A stretch of 39,871 nucleotides of DNA from Geobacteraceae bacterium (lineage in GTDB: Bacteria; Desulfobacterota; Desulfuromonadia; Desulfuromonadales; BM103). Below are positions 16,983 through 28,268 of this stretch, piece by piece. The notes under the pieces are model-generated. The model worked only from the letters and a program-made list of their open reading frames with translations, was not told the origin of the DNA and ran no database searches. The stretch spans positions 1 to 39,871 of the forward strand of contig JAHEDT010000028.1 in assembly GCA_024641085.1 (NCBI GenBank), written 5' to 3'. Numbering within the stretch: the first letter of the stretch is position 1; each line of letters starts with the position of its first letter. The position numbers and the translations under genes were made by a program.

Positions 16983-18260
16983 TTACAAATCCATGTTCAG
17001 CAGGGCCGGGTGCTCGAGCAGGGCCTTGAGCCGCTGCACGAACTCGGCAGCGTGCGCCCCGTCGATCACACGGTGGTCGAAGGACGAAGAGAGGTTCATG
17101 ATCTTGCGCGGCAACCAGGCGCCATGGTCATAGACCGGACGCACCGCGATCTTGTTGACGCCGATAATGGCAACCTCGGGAGCATTGATAACCGGGGTAC
17201 TGACAATGCCGCCAAGCGGACCGAGACTGGAGATCGAAATGGTTGATCCCTTGAGCTCCTCCGCCTTGGCCCGACCGGCCCGGGCGGCCTCGGCCAGGCG
17301 CTGGATCTCCAAGGCACAGTTCCACAGGTCAATGGACTCGGCATGCCGCAGCACCGGCACCATCAGACCGTGCGGTGTCTGAGCGGCAATGCCGACGTGG
17401 ACGCCGCCGTAGCGATAGATGATCTCGGCGTCGTCATCATAGCGGGCGTTCATCATCGGGTAGTCGCGTAGCGCCTTGACCAGGGCGCGCACCAGGAAGG
17501 GGAGCAGGGTCAGGCGTGGTTGGTCCTCACGCCGCAGGCCATTGAGCTGGGCCCGCAACGTCTCCAATTCACTGACGTCTACTTCCTCGACGTAACTGAA
17601 ATGCGGAATGCGCCGTTTGGCGTCCTGCATCTTCTTGGCGATGCGGCGGCGCAGACCGATGACCCGGATCTCTTCCACCGAATGATCGGTGTACAGGCCA
17701 TGCGGCGCCGGTCCGCCGCCGCGGGCGGCGAAATCGTCCAGGTCTTCGTGGGTGATGCGTCCCGCCGGACCGCTGCCATGCACGTAGCGCAGGTCCACTC
17801 CCAAGGTGCGGGCCCGACCGCGCACCGAGGGCGCAGCAATCGGTTTCCCCCCCTGCAGGCTCGACGGGGCCGCTGCGGAAGAACGGGACCGAGGCACCGA
17901 CTTCGGCGGCGCAGCCTTTTCCGGCTCGGTTCCGGGCTCAGACTCGTCAGCCGGCGAGAACTCTTCTGGCCCGACCGGTGATTCGACGGCCGGTGCCACG
18001 CTGGTGACGTTGCCCTCCCCCTCGATCTCGAGGCGGACCAGGTCGGAACCGATGGCCAACACATCACCGACCGTGGCCCCCAGCCAAAGCACCTTGCCGG
18101 CCACCGGCGACGGCAGCTCCACAGTCGCCTTGTCGGTCATGACCGAGACCAGCGGGTCGTCCTCGTTGACCAGGTCGCCGACCTTGACATTCCATTCTAC
18201 GATCTCGGCCTCGGCAATGCCTTCGCCCACATCAGGCAGCTTGATGACAAACTCACCCAT
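16983..18260 (-). CDS. bkdB: 2-Oxoacid dehydrogenase E2 (dihydrolipoyl acyltransferase), branched-chain type
   Basis: Transfers the acyl group from E1 to CoA. The 425-residue product has one N-terminal lipoyl domain with the lipoylated K44 (MTDKATVELPSP), a Pro/Ala/Ser-rich linker and a peripheral-subunit-binding domain (VRGRARTLGVDLRYVHGSGP, then AGRITHEDL). The C-terminal catalytic domain has the active-site SSFDHRVIDGAHAAEF. It lies 1 bp after the E1-beta stop. The E1-alpha type in the same operon argues for a branched-chain rather than pyruvate complex. The symbol follows the Pseudomonas/Bacillus bkd naming and is the least certain part. Confidence 0.9.
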   Translation of the reverse strand: MGEFVIKLPDVGEGIAEAEIVEWNVKVGDLVNEDDPLVSVMTDKATVELPSPVAGKVLWLGATVGDVLAIGSDLVRLEIEGEGNVTSVAPAVESPVGPEEFSPADESEPGTEPEKAAPPKSVPRSRSSAAAPSSLQGGKPIAAPSVRGRARTLGVDLRYVHGSGPAGRITHEDLDDFAARGGGPAPHGLYTDHSVEEIRVIGLRRRIAKKMQDAKRRIPHFSYVEEVDVSELETLRAQLNGLRREDQPRLTLLPFLVRALVKALRDYPMMNARYDDDAEIIYRYGGVHVGIAAQTPHGLMVPVLRHAESIDLWNCALEIQRLAEAARAGRAKAEELKGSTISISSLGPLGGIVSTPVINAPEVAIIGVNKIAVRPVYDHGAWLPRKIMNLSSSFDHRVIDGAHAAEFVQRLKALLEHPALLNMDL

Positions 18261-18261
18261 C

Positions 18262-19275
18262 TCAGGCCTCCATCATGCGTTTCAGGGCACTGCCGACCCG
18301 CGCAGGGCCGGGGAAGTACTCCCATTCCAGGGCATGCGGATAGGGAGTGTCCCACCCGGTCACCCGTTCGATCGGTGCCTCGAGGTGATAGAAGCAACTC
18401 TCCTGCACCAGGGCGCAGAGTTCCGCGCCGAAGCCCGAAGTCAGCGTCGCTTCGTGGATCACCATGCAGCGGCCGGTCTTCTTGACCGATGTTTCGATGG
18501 TTGCCATGTCCAGCGGCAACAGAGTCCGCAGATCGATGATTTCGGCGTCGATGCCGGTCTCGGCCACTGCGGCTTCGGCCACGTAGACCATGGTGCCGTA
18601 GGCCAGGATGGTGACCGCCGAGCCCTGGCGACGAACCGCGGCTTCGCCGAGCGGGACGTGGTAATGATGCTCCGGGACCTCACCCAACGGGTGCTTGGAC
18701 CAGGGGATCGAAGGCCGCTCGTGGTGGCCATCGAATGGCCCGTTGTAGAGGCGCTTCGGCTCGAGAAAGATCACCGGGTCGTCGTCCTCGATGGACGAAA
18801 TCAACAGACCCTTGGCATCGTAGGGATTGGAAGGCACTACCGTTTTCAGTCCGGAGACGTGGGTAAAAAGAGCCTCGGGACTCTGCGAATGGGTCTGGCC
18901 GCCGAAAATGCCGCCGCCGGTGGGCATGCGGATGACCAGCGGCGCGTAGAACTGGCCATTGGAACGGTGGCGCAGACGGGCGGCCTCGGAGGCAATCTGG
19001 TCATAGGCAGGATAGACGTAGTCGGCGAACTGGATCTCCACGCAGGGGCGCAGCCCGTAGGCTCCCATGCCGATGGCCACACCAACGATGCCGCTCTCGT
19101 TGATCGGCGTATCGAACACCCGGTGCTTGCCATGCTTGGCCTGCAGGCCGGCCGTGCAGCGGAAGACTCCGCCGAAATAACCGACATCCTCTCCGAAGAC
19201 CACCACATTGTTGTCCTGCGCCAGCATGATGTCCATTGCATCGCGAATCGCTTCGATCATGTTCATGCGTGCCAT
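18262..19275 (-). CDS. bkdA2: 2-Oxoacid dehydrogenase E1 component, beta subunit
   Basis: With the alpha subunit, decarboxylates a 2-oxoacid using thiamine diphosphate and loads the acyl group onto lipoate. The 337-residue subunit begins MARMNMIEAIRDAMDIML and has the family stretches FGEDVGYFGGVFRCT, EIQFADYVYPAYDQ and FLEPKRLYN, and DLRTLLPLD before the C-terminal domain. I chose the ATG at 19273-19275, 2 bp after the E1-alpha stop. The frame is open further upstream only because it runs over the alpha gene. It forms an alpha2beta2 E1 with its neighbour. Confidence 0.95.
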   Translation of the reverse strand: MARMNMIEAIRDAMDIMLAQDNNVVVFGEDVGYFGGVFRCTAGLQAKHGKHRVFDTPINESGIVGVAIGMGAYGLRPCVEIQFADYVYPAYDQIASEAARLRHRSNGQFYAPLVIRMPTGGGIFGGQTHSQSPEALFTHVSGLKTVVPSNPYDAKGLLISSIEDDDPVIFLEPKRLYNGPFDGHHERPSIPWSKHPLGEVPEHHYHVPLGEAAVRRQGSAVTILAYGTMVYVAEAAVAETGIDAEIIDLRTLLPLDMATIETSVKKTGRCMVIHEATLTSGFGAELCALVQESCFYHLEAPIERVTGWDTPYPHALEWEYFPGPARVGSALKRMMEA

Positions 19276-19277
19276 GC

Positions 19278-21816
<2,539 letters not shown>

Positions 21817-22003
21817 AATTAGGGGACTCCTTTAGAAGAGCAGGGTGCTATTGGTGCCCGTTGCAACGCCGTTTGGCACAATTGGATCAGATTACTTGGG
21901 CAAAGGGATGATTTCAAGCTCTTTCCCGGTTTCCCGGCTTGGCGTGGAAGATAATTTTCGCTATGCTGTCCGGGTATCCTGGAAGCGCTGTCAAGGAGAA
22001 CCC

Positions 22004-22330
22004 ATGGCCCGCACATTGCTGACTGTCGGCATCACATCCCTGCTCGGCCTGGCGGTCCTTAACACCAGCAGCGTCGCCATGGACGATGCCGAAGCCCGCA
22101 AGCTGATGAACTCCCAAGGCTGCAAGGCCTGTCATTCACTGGAAGGCGACGGCGGAAAGTCAGCTCCCAGCTTCGAGGAGGTTCGCGCCAAGCGCTCCCG
22201 CACGGAGGTCCGCTGGCAGCTGGTCAACCAGGAACATCGACACGGTAACGGTAAAATCCCGGACTTCAGTCACCTGTCCGATGAAGAGATCGATGCCCTG
22301 GTCAATTTCATCCAGCCGGAACCTGAATAA
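22004..22330 (+). CDS. Small exported monoheme cytochrome c
   Basis: A 108-residue protein with an N-terminal signal peptide (cleavage probably after SSVA, residue 25) and one heme-attachment motif, C40-KA-C43-H44. The fold resembles a class I cytochrome c, ending LSDEEIDALVNFI. The usual axial Met before that helix (MPxF) is replaced: the sequence reads KIPDF with Ile85. The other possible ligands are H78, H80 and H90. The start at 22004 has AAGGAG 6 nt upstream; the open frame before it has no such site. It is 111 bp upstream of trmB. It presumably carries electrons in the periplasm. Confidence 0.85.
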   Translation: MARTLLTVGITSLLGLAVLNTSSVAMDDAEARKLMNSQGCKACHSLEGDGGKSAPSFEEVRAKRSRTEVRWQLVNQEHRHGNGKIPDFSHLSDEEIDALVNFIQPEPE

Positions 22331-22441
22331 TTCGCAATCACGCACAAAGAGACCCGCATGAATTGACCCTGAAACCTGTGCTTCGGCCATGCGTCCGTTG
22401 CCGTGAACAGCAGAATGGACCACCCACAACTGGAAAAACCG

Positions 22442-23143
22442 ATGACCCAACGCATCATCCCGATTACTTCAGCCAACTTCATCGCCGACAGGGACCTGGA
22501 CACCCCCCTGGACTGGACGGCCATCTTCGGCAACACCCACCCCCTGGCCCTTGAGATCGGCTGCGGCACCGGCCACTTCATCCTCGAACAGGCCCTCAAG
22601 CATCCGGAGATCAATTTCGTGGCCATCGATATCTACAACAAGGGCTGTCTCAAGACCTGCGCCAAAATCGACGACGCCGGGATACAGAACGTTCGCGTCA
22701 TGCGCGTTGAAGCCCGCTGGTTGATGGAACGGGGGCTGCAAACAGAGAGTCTCGCCGCCGTTTACATCAACTGCCCGGACCCCTGGCCGAAGAAGCGCCA
22801 CCGGCGCCGGCGCCTGGTCAACAGGGACTTCATGACCTCTCTGGCCCATTACCTGGTGCCGGGCGGCGATTTCTTCTTCAGCACCGACTTCGATGATTAT
22901 GCGGAAGATGTCGCCGAACAGATCCGAAACCTGATCGGTTACCGCAACATGCTGCAGTCTGACTGGGAGCATGCCCTGACCGGATACCCGATCTCGAAGT
23001 ACATGCAGCGGTTCCTCGACAGGGGCCAGCCGATTTATTTCATTCATCATCAGCGCGACCAGGTGGTTTCCCGTCAGGAGCTGCCCGCGCTCACAGTACA
23101 TCGCGGCTTCCGCATCGACTGGCAAAAGGCGGAAAATGACTGA
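22442..23143 (+). CDS. trmB: tRNA (guanine-N7-)-methyltransferase TrmB
   Basis: Methylates G46 in the variable loop of tRNAs using SAM. The 233-residue product shows the SAM motif [11 protein letters not shown], the acidic end of the next strand VAIDIYNKG, and the family signature [18 protein letters not shown]. Starts are possible at ATG 22442, ATG 22415 and GTG 22403, none with a good ribosome site; I chose 22442 because the protein then begins close to the conserved fold. The stop overlaps the truD start by 8 bp, so the two tRNA-modification genes are coupled. Confidence 0.93.
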   Translation: MTQRIIPITSANFIADRDLDTPLDWTAIFGNTHPLALEIGCGTGHFILEQALKHPEINFVAIDIYNKGCLKTCAKIDDAGIQNVRVMRVEARWLMERGLQTESLAAVYINCPDPWPKKRHRRRRLVNRDFMTSLAHYLVPGGDFFFSTDFDDYAEDVAEQIRNLIGYRNMLQSDWEHALTGYPISKYMQRFLDRGQPIYFIHHQRDQVVSRQELPALTVHRGFRIDWQKAEND

Positions 23144-24338
23144 GTTCCTTACCGCGCAGCTCCCGGGGACGGGAGGCGTCATCCGTCAGCACCCAGAAGA
23201 TTTCCAGGTTGACGAGATCCCACTTTACGAGCCCTGCGGCGAAGGTGACCACCTTTACCTGAGGGTCGAGAAGTGCGGCTTGACGACCTATGACCTGCTG
23301 AGGGAGTTGGCCAGCGCCCTTGAATGCAACGAACGGGACCTCGGGTATGCCGGTCTCAAGGACGCACGGGCAATCACTCGCCAGTCGATCTCCGTGCCAT
23401 TACGCCAACCCGAAGACGTTAAAAGACTGCATATCCCGGGGGTCACCATTCTCTCGGCAGTGCTGCATCGCAACAAATTGCGCCCCGGACATCTGGCGGG
23501 CAACCACTTCAGGATTCGCATCCATCAACCGGTTGAAGAAGCTCTCCAGCGTGCCGAGGCCGTCCTCGGCGTACTGGAGGACCTCGGAGTCCCAAACCGC
23601 TTCGGCGAGCAACGCTACGGCGCACTGGGCAATTCCCACCGGGTTGGCCGGGCGATCCTGCGCGAGGACTTCAGCGGCGCCGTAGACGAAATTATCGGTG
23701 ACCCGGCAGAGATAAACCATTCCGGCTGGCAACTGGCAGCAGGCGCCTATCACAAAGGCGACCTCACAACCGCAATCGAGAAACTGCCGCGCCACTGCAG
23801 GCCGGAGCGCGGTCTGCTCGAAATGATCAGGGATGGCAGGAACCCGCAGCGGGCGGTCCTGGGTATGCCCCGCAAACTGCTGAGACTCTACCTTTCGGCA
23901 TACCAGTCGAGCCTCTTTGACCGCCTGCTCGACATGCGCCTGGCCAGCCTTGAGAGCATCTGGGCCGGTGACCTGGCTTACAAGCACAGCAACGGCGCCT
24001 GCTTCCTGGTTGCCAATGCCGCGGCCGAGCAACTGCGCGCCGATATTTTCGAGATCAGCGCGACGGCACCACTGTACGGATACAAGGCCAGGCTTGCCGA
24101 AGGGCCTGCGGGCCTGCTCGAACAGAGCCTGCTCGACAAGGAGGGTCTCACCCTGGAGTCGTTTCGGCTCCCGGGCGGCCTGGCCATGGAAGGCGAGCGA
24201 CGGCCCCTGCGGGTGCCGATCCAGAGACCGGAATGTGTCATGGCAGAGGGGGACCTGATGCTCAGTTTTTCCCTGCCTAAAGGCAGTTTTGCAACGACCG
24301 TGCTTGCTGAAGTCATGAAAACAGGGATAATGCCCTGA
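23136..24338 (+). CDS. truD: tRNA pseudouridine(13) synthase TruD
   Basis: Isomerises U13 in tRNA-Glu to pseudouridine. The 400-residue protein has the catalytic Asp76 in [22 protein letters not shown] near the N-terminus, and NRFGEQRYG before the TRUD insertion domain. The return to the core is [15 protein letters not shown]. The ATG at 23136 lies inside the end of trmB (8-bp overlap), which supports translational coupling. A sigma-54-like promoter for the next gene begins 2 bp after its stop codon. Confidence 0.95.
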   Translation: MTEFLTAQLPGTGGVIRQHPEDFQVDEIPLYEPCGEGDHLYLRVEKCGLTTYDLLRELASALECNERDLGYAGLKDARAITRQSISVPLRQPEDVKRLHIPGVTILSAVLHRNKLRPGHLAGNHFRIRIHQPVEEALQRAEAVLGVLEDLGVPNRFGEQRYGALGNSHRVGRAILREDFSGAVDEIIGDPAEINHSGWQLAAGAYHKGDLTTAIEKLPRHCRPERGLLEMIRDGRNPQRAVLGMPRKLLRLYLSAYQSSLFDRLLDMRLASLESIWAGDLAYKHSNGACFLVANAAAEQLRADIFEISATAPLYGYKARLAEGPAGLLEQSLLDKEGLTLESFRLPGGLAMEGERRPLRVPIQRPECVMAEGDLMLSFSLPKGSFATTVLAEVMKTGIMP

Positions 24339-24340
24339 CA

Positions 24341-24357
24341 TTGGCAAAACCCTTGCA
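24341..24357 (+). promoter_or_regulatory. Sigma-54 promoter for the symporter genes
   Basis: TTGGCA and TTGCA are placed so that GG (-24) and GC (-12) are 10 nt apart, an almost perfect RpoN promoter. It lies about 150 bp before the small-subunit gene and immediately after truD. Sigma-54 promoters need an enhancer-binding activator; no such regulator gene is in this window. Confidence 0.75.
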
Positions 24358-24504
24358 CCGAATTGTTTTGGAAACTGTCGATCATGCGTGGTCCGACAGG
24401 TGTCCAGGCTGGCTGGTGAAGCGCAACAAGATGCGACGCCAGCAGGTGCAGTGACATTATCTTTGCCGTTGGACCTTGATCGCTCACGACAGGAGAAGAA
24501 GGCC

Positions 24505-24834
24505 ATGCCGCAACCCGATGGACAGGCTCAACCCAGCAGAGAAGAACTGCGCATCAACTTCTTCCGCCCACGCGCCGGGTTCATGCGCAAGGAAGTCAGA
24601 ATCATCTGGTTCACACTGGCCGCCTGGGCGATCATGACCTTCGGCATGCCGATCCATATGGCATTGACCCACAGCGATCCAGTCCGCACCATGACCGAAG
24701 TGCCCTATGTCTTCGGTATCCCAGCCTACTTCTGGTTCAGCGGCCAATTCTTGATTCTCTGGTTCATCTTTCTCTGCTTTGTCTTCAATGTCCTGATCGA
24801 CTGGCTGACCTCCAGTTACCGCAGACGTCGCTAG
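24505..24834 (+). CDS. Na+/solute symporter small subunit (DUF4212, VC_2705 type)
   Basis: A 109-residue membrane protein with two hydrophobic segments (about residues 35-55 and 72-96), charged ends and an Arg-rich tail (SSYRRRR). It matches the DUF4212 small subunit that accompanies large SSS-family symporters of the VC_2705 group. The start is chosen for AGGAGAAGAAGG just upstream. It is followed 12 bp later by the large subunit. It probably aids assembly or function of the transporter. The open frame extends upstream without features of protein. Confidence 0.88.
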   Translation: MPQPDGQAQPSREELRINFFRPRAGFMRKEVRIIWFTLAAWAIMTFGMPIHMALTHSDPVRTMTEVPYVFGIPAYFWFSGQFLILWFIFLCFVFNVLIDWLTSSYRRRR

Positions 24835-24846
24835 GAGGCGAGCATC

Positions 24847-26367
24847 ATGGAGCACTCACTCAAGTTAACACCGTTTTTCCTGCTTGGCTGTGTCCTGATC
24901 ATCTCACTGCTGGTCGGCCTGCTGACCCGGCGCCATGACCAGGGCGGCTACGGCGTCCAGGTCCATTCGATCGGCCATGCCAAGATCGGTGCAGCCATCG
25001 CTTCCAACTGGATGAGTGCCGCATCTTTTCTCGGCATCGCCGGAGTATTCTTTCTGAACGGCTACTTCGCCTTCGCCTACATCCTCGGTTGGACCGGCGG
25101 CTATGTTTTGCTGCTGGTCCTGATGGGCAGCCAGATCCGCCGGTTCGGCAAATATACGGCCCCCGACTTCGTCGAGGCTCGCTACAATTCCTCGGTCGCC
25201 AGGGTTTGCTCCGCCGTCATCGCGATCATCATCTCGCTGATCTACTGCGTCGCACAGTACAAGGGAATCGGGCTGGTCTTCGCCTGGATGTTCGGTATCG
25301 ACTACACCCAGGCCCTCTTTTTAGGCACCGTGGTGACGCTGCTCTTCCTGATGACAGCAGGTGCTTTGAAGGTCTCGCGCAACCAGCAGATGCACTACCT
25401 GATACTGATCCTCTCTTTTGTGATTCCGCTGATGGTAATTGCAAAAAAACTCGGTTACAACTGGCTCTTCCCACAATTCAGCTACGGTAGTGCACTGCGC
25501 GACCTGCCAGCCGACATATCCAGCACCTACCTGTTCCCCTGGACCTTCGGAACGCCTTACGAATGGATCGCGCTCTGCTTCACCCTGATGGTCGGCACTG
25601 CCGGGTTACCCCATGTCCTGTCACGTTTTTACACCGTACCGAACAATCGCGACGCCCGCTGGGGTGTGGTCTGGGGTCTGTTCTTCATCGGCCTGCTCTA
25701 CTGGAGCGCGCCGGCATTCGGTGCCTTTGCCCGCTCCTGGCTGGCGACTTCGGGGACCGAACTGGATCCGGCAACGGCTCAGGCTCTGGCCGACATAATC
25801 GTCATCAAGACCGCCGAGTGGGTTGGGCTCAACGAGATCCTGGTCAGCGTCCTTGCCATCGGCGGTATCCTCGCGGCCATCAGCACCATCACCGGTCTCC
25901 TGGTCACCGGCGCCGGGGCAATTTCCTATGACATCTACTACCGCCTGATCAACCCCAGGGCCAATGAACGCCACCTTTTGCTGGTTGCCAAGGGCGCACT
26001 GCTGGTCCTGGCGCTGCTGGTCCTGGTGATCGCCGTCAACCCACCCGGCATGATCGCCCAGATCACCGCCGTCGCTTTTGCCCTGGCCGGAAATACTCTC
26101 TTTCCAGTCTTCCTGCTCGGCATCTGGTGGGATCGGACCAATAAATACGGGGCGATCGCCGGCATGCTGGTTGGTACCGTCATCACCTTTGCGCCGATCT
26201 TGTTCGGGCACCTGCTGCCGACCCTGCGTGCCATTTTGCCGCCGACGTCATCGGCCCTGATCGGCGCGCCGGTCGTGATCCTGACGATGATTGTCGTGTC
26301 GCGCCTGACACCACCGCCACCGGAATCGTTGAGGCGCTTCCTGGTTGAAAAAGTTCACAGCCCCTGA
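24847..26367 (+). CDS. Na+/solute symporter large subunit (SSS family, VC_2705 type)
   Basis: A 506-residue polytopic membrane protein with about 12-13 hydrophobic segments. SSS-family landmarks include GAAIASNWMSAASFLGIAG near residue 50, APDFVEARYNS, GTAGLPHVLSRFYTVPN and LAAISTITGLLVTGAGA. It moves a solute with Na+; relatives include acetate and other carboxylate permeases, and acetate is a plausible substrate given the inferred lifestyle, but this is inference. It pairs with the 109-residue subunit upstream, and a weak hairpin overlaps its stop codon. Confidence 0.92.
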   Translation: MEHSLKLTPFFLLGCVLIISLLVGLLTRRHDQGGYGVQVHSIGHAKIGAAIASNWMSAASFLGIAGVFFLNGYFAFAYILGWTGGYVLLLVLMGSQIRRFGKYTAPDFVEARYNSSVARVCSAVIAIIISLIYCVAQYKGIGLVFAWMFGIDYTQALFLGTVVTLLFLMTAGALKVSRNQQMHYLILILSFVIPLMVIAKKLGYNWLFPQFSYGSALRDLPADISSTYLFPWTFGTPYEWIALCFTLMVGTAGLPHVLSRFYTVPNNRDARWGVVWGLFFIGLLYWSAPAFGAFARSWLATSGTELDPATAQALADIIVIKTAEWVGLNEILVSVLAIGGILAAISTITGLLVTGAGAISYDIYYRLINPRANERHLLLVAKGALLVLALLVLVIAVNPPGMIAQITAVAFALAGNTLFPVFLLGIWWDRTNKYGAIAGMLVGTVITFAPILFGHLLPTLRAILPPTSSALIGAPVVILTMIVVSRLTPPPPESLRRFLVEKVHSP

Positions 26368-26468
26368 CCCGGGGCTTGCATGGGCAACGACATTGACCGT
26401 CTCGGCCGCCTGGCTGTAAGGTGCCGGGGATTAAAATATCGTTTTATAATTCGCCTACGATTTCATAA

Positions 26469-27272
26469 ATGAAGTTGATCTTATCTGCAGGAAGTCTTTT
26501 CACTTTACCGTCGCCCCTGGTTTTCGAAATGGCCAGGGATGTCGGTTTTGACGGCATGGAAGTCATCATCAACCATGACTTCGCCGGCTCGCATTCCCTT
26601 GAACATCTGCAGAGCCTGCAAGGCATTCTCCCGGTCCTCTCGATTCATGCGCCCTTCTTTGAAATCGATGGCTGGGGCAATAAGGTCGACCAGTTGAAAC
26701 GTTGCGCTCAACTGGCCCTCGATGCAGGAGTCCCCCTGATCAACTTCCACCCGCCCAACTGGCTCTCCTGTGAATTCAAATTCTGGCGCTGGCTGAAAAA
26801 CATCAAGGACTTCCAGTCAGAGATTGGTCAGAACAGCGTCCTGATCACCATAGAGAACATGCCCTGCCTGCCGCAGTTCAAGATGAATCCGTACATGCTG
26901 TCGAAAATCGACAACCTGGTCCGCTTCATGGATGAGCGCAATCTTTACCTGACCTTTGACACAGCTCACTGCGGCTCGATGCATACCGATTTCCTCGGTG
27001 ATTTTCACCAGTTCTATGACTCCGGACGTATGCGCAATATCCATTTTTCCGACTACGGCAACGGCCGGGAGCATCTTCTGCCCGGTCACGGTGGCCTCCC
27101 ATTGACCCGATTCCTCAACCATCTGCGGGAAACCGACTATGACCATACCCTGGTCCTGGAACTCTCCCCTTATGAATTCCCCAAGGAGCCGGAGTTGATC
27201 AAGGAGTCCCTGGGCGAAATCCTCGCTTATTTGTGCAAGGAGACCAGAGCCCCTGCAACCGAGACAGGCTAA
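26469..27272 (+). CDS. Sugar-phosphate isomerase/epimerase-like TIM-barrel protein
   Basis: A 267-residue protein of the xylose-isomerase-like / AP-endonuclease-2 superfamily. The likely metal-binding acidic and His residues lie at strand ends: FDGMEVIINHDF, VLITIENMP, LTFDTAHCGSMH, NIHFSDYG and LVLELSPYEF. Such proteins are usually divalent-metal isomerases or hydrolases with unknown substrates. The start at 26469 lacks a clear ribosome site. It is a single gene after the symporter and convergent with the universal stress gene. In the 204-bp interval downstream I see only short hairpins (for example 27401-27420, GGATTC/GAATCC). Confidence 0.75.
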   Translation: MKLILSAGSLFTLPSPLVFEMARDVGFDGMEVIINHDFAGSHSLEHLQSLQGILPVLSIHAPFFEIDGWGNKVDQLKRCAQLALDAGVPLINFHPPNWLSCEFKFWRWLKNIKDFQSEIGQNSVLITIENMPCLPQFKMNPYMLSKIDNLVRFMDERNLYLTFDTAHCGSMHTDFLGDFHQFYDSGRMRNIHFSDYGNGREHLLPGHGGLPLTRFLNHLRETDYDHTLVLELSPYEFPKEPELIKESLGEILAYLCKETRAPATETG

Positions 27273-27476
27273 AGCCCAGGGACACATCAATTATTTCAGG
27301 CAGGTAACGTGCGAAGTCAAGCCAACGGGAACCCGGCTACGCGTGCCGGACACCGATAAAGGCGCAATAAACCAGCCGGGAGGAGGAGGTTGTCGATCCT
27401 GGATTCTGAAGGCTGAATCCTGCTTGTAACATCAAGTCGCAGGAGGCTGTGCGAGGTGGGACAGATGGCAATATCT

Positions 27477-27929
27477 TTAACGCACGATATAAACCGAACA
27501 GTGGGCGTGTAGAGAGATTTTGGTAGAAACGCTGCCGAGCAGAGTACGCTTCATGCGCCCTTTTCCAGAAGAGCCGACCACGATCACGTCACAATTCTTC
27601 TCCTCGGCCATGAGCATCAACTCCTCGGCGGGGTCGCCATACACGACCAGAGACTCCAGTTGCACGTCGGCTTCAGTCGCGGCTTTTTCGACCACATAAA
27701 AGAGCCGGTCGCGCTTTTCCTGCCAACCGGGCATTTCAGTGGCAGGCTTGTCGGGGAAGAAATCGGTATAGGAAGGGGTCTTCATGCTGGGAAGAACCAT
27801 GACAGCATAGAGTTGACTTTTGAACTTGCTTCCGGATATCGAGGCCAGCCGGACCGCCTCCTCGGCAGCCTTGTCTGATTGGGGCGAACCATCGATGGCA
27901 ACGATAATTTTTTTTCTGAGCGTCAGCAT
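27477..27929 (-). CDS. Universal stress protein (UspA family)
   Basis: A 150-residue single-domain Usp. It opens KKIIVAIDGSPQSDKAAEEA and carries the ATP-binding pattern GSSGKGRMKRTLLGSVS (GxxG-x9-GS), with ALISLHAHCSVYIVR-like final strand. It is likely an ATP-binding, dimeric stress protein. I chose the ATG at 27927-27929, which has GGGAGAG upstream; a TTG five codons earlier is less likely. It lies alone on the minus strand, with the IclR gene facing away from it. Confidence 0.93.
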   Translation of the reverse strand: MLTLRKKIIVAIDGSPQSDKAAEEAVRLASISGSKFKSQLYAVMVLPSMKTPSYTDFFPDKPATEMPGWQEKRDRLFYVVEKAATEADVQLESLVVYGDPAEELMLMAEEKNCDVIVVGSSGKGRMKRTLLGSVSTKISLHAHCSVYIVR

Positions 27930-28078
27930 GCCGGGCTCTCCCAAAGTTCATGAGTTTCCATCTGGAAACGGCGTCGCGTCCACATTGAATTTTCGAATGG
28001 ACACTCATTAGCCTGAATTTACCTGCCGGCCACCAACGTGTCAACTGCCAGAGATATTTAAAAAAGAAACTAATCTGT

Positions 28079-28107
28079 TTGACATCTGTAAAACACTATT
28101 TTAAAAT
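28079..28107 (+). promoter_or_regulatory. Sigma-70-type promoter P1 upstream of the IclR gene
   Basis: TTGACA, a 17-nt spacer and TAAAAT form a near-consensus housekeeping promoter in an AT-rich stretch. Transcription would begin near 28114 and leave a leader of about 155 nt. The rest of the 339-bp gap between the stress protein and IclR genes holds P2 and no reading frame of note. Confidence 0.6.
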
Positions 28108-28178
28108 TCACCTGAGAAGCCACAAGTGAAAAGCCCTCGTCGCTTACGGACCCGGACTATTTATCACTAAAATTTCCA

Positions 28179-28214
28179 TTCTAACTTGACAGGTTATGCC
28201 CGTTTGGTTAGAAA
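28179..28214 (+). promoter_or_regulatory. Promoter P2 overlapped by an inverted repeat (candidate IclR operator)
   Basis: A second TTGACA (28186-28191) is followed after 17 nt by TAGAAA (28209-28214). The perfect inverted repeat TTCTAAC (28179-28185) and GTTAGAA (28207-28213) brackets this promoter, with the right arm over the -10. IclR regulators often control their own genes through nearby palindromes, so this is a reasonable operator candidate. Confidence 0.5.
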
Positions 28215-28268
28215 TTATCCTTTGAATAATTTTTATCTTATTAATTTTTAATTAAGGATTTTCAGACA

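Noticed and set aside
26359-26376. Hairpin over the symporter stop codon (AGCCCC/GGGGCT)
   Set aside because: Stem of only 6 bp without a following T-run; too weak to call a terminator.
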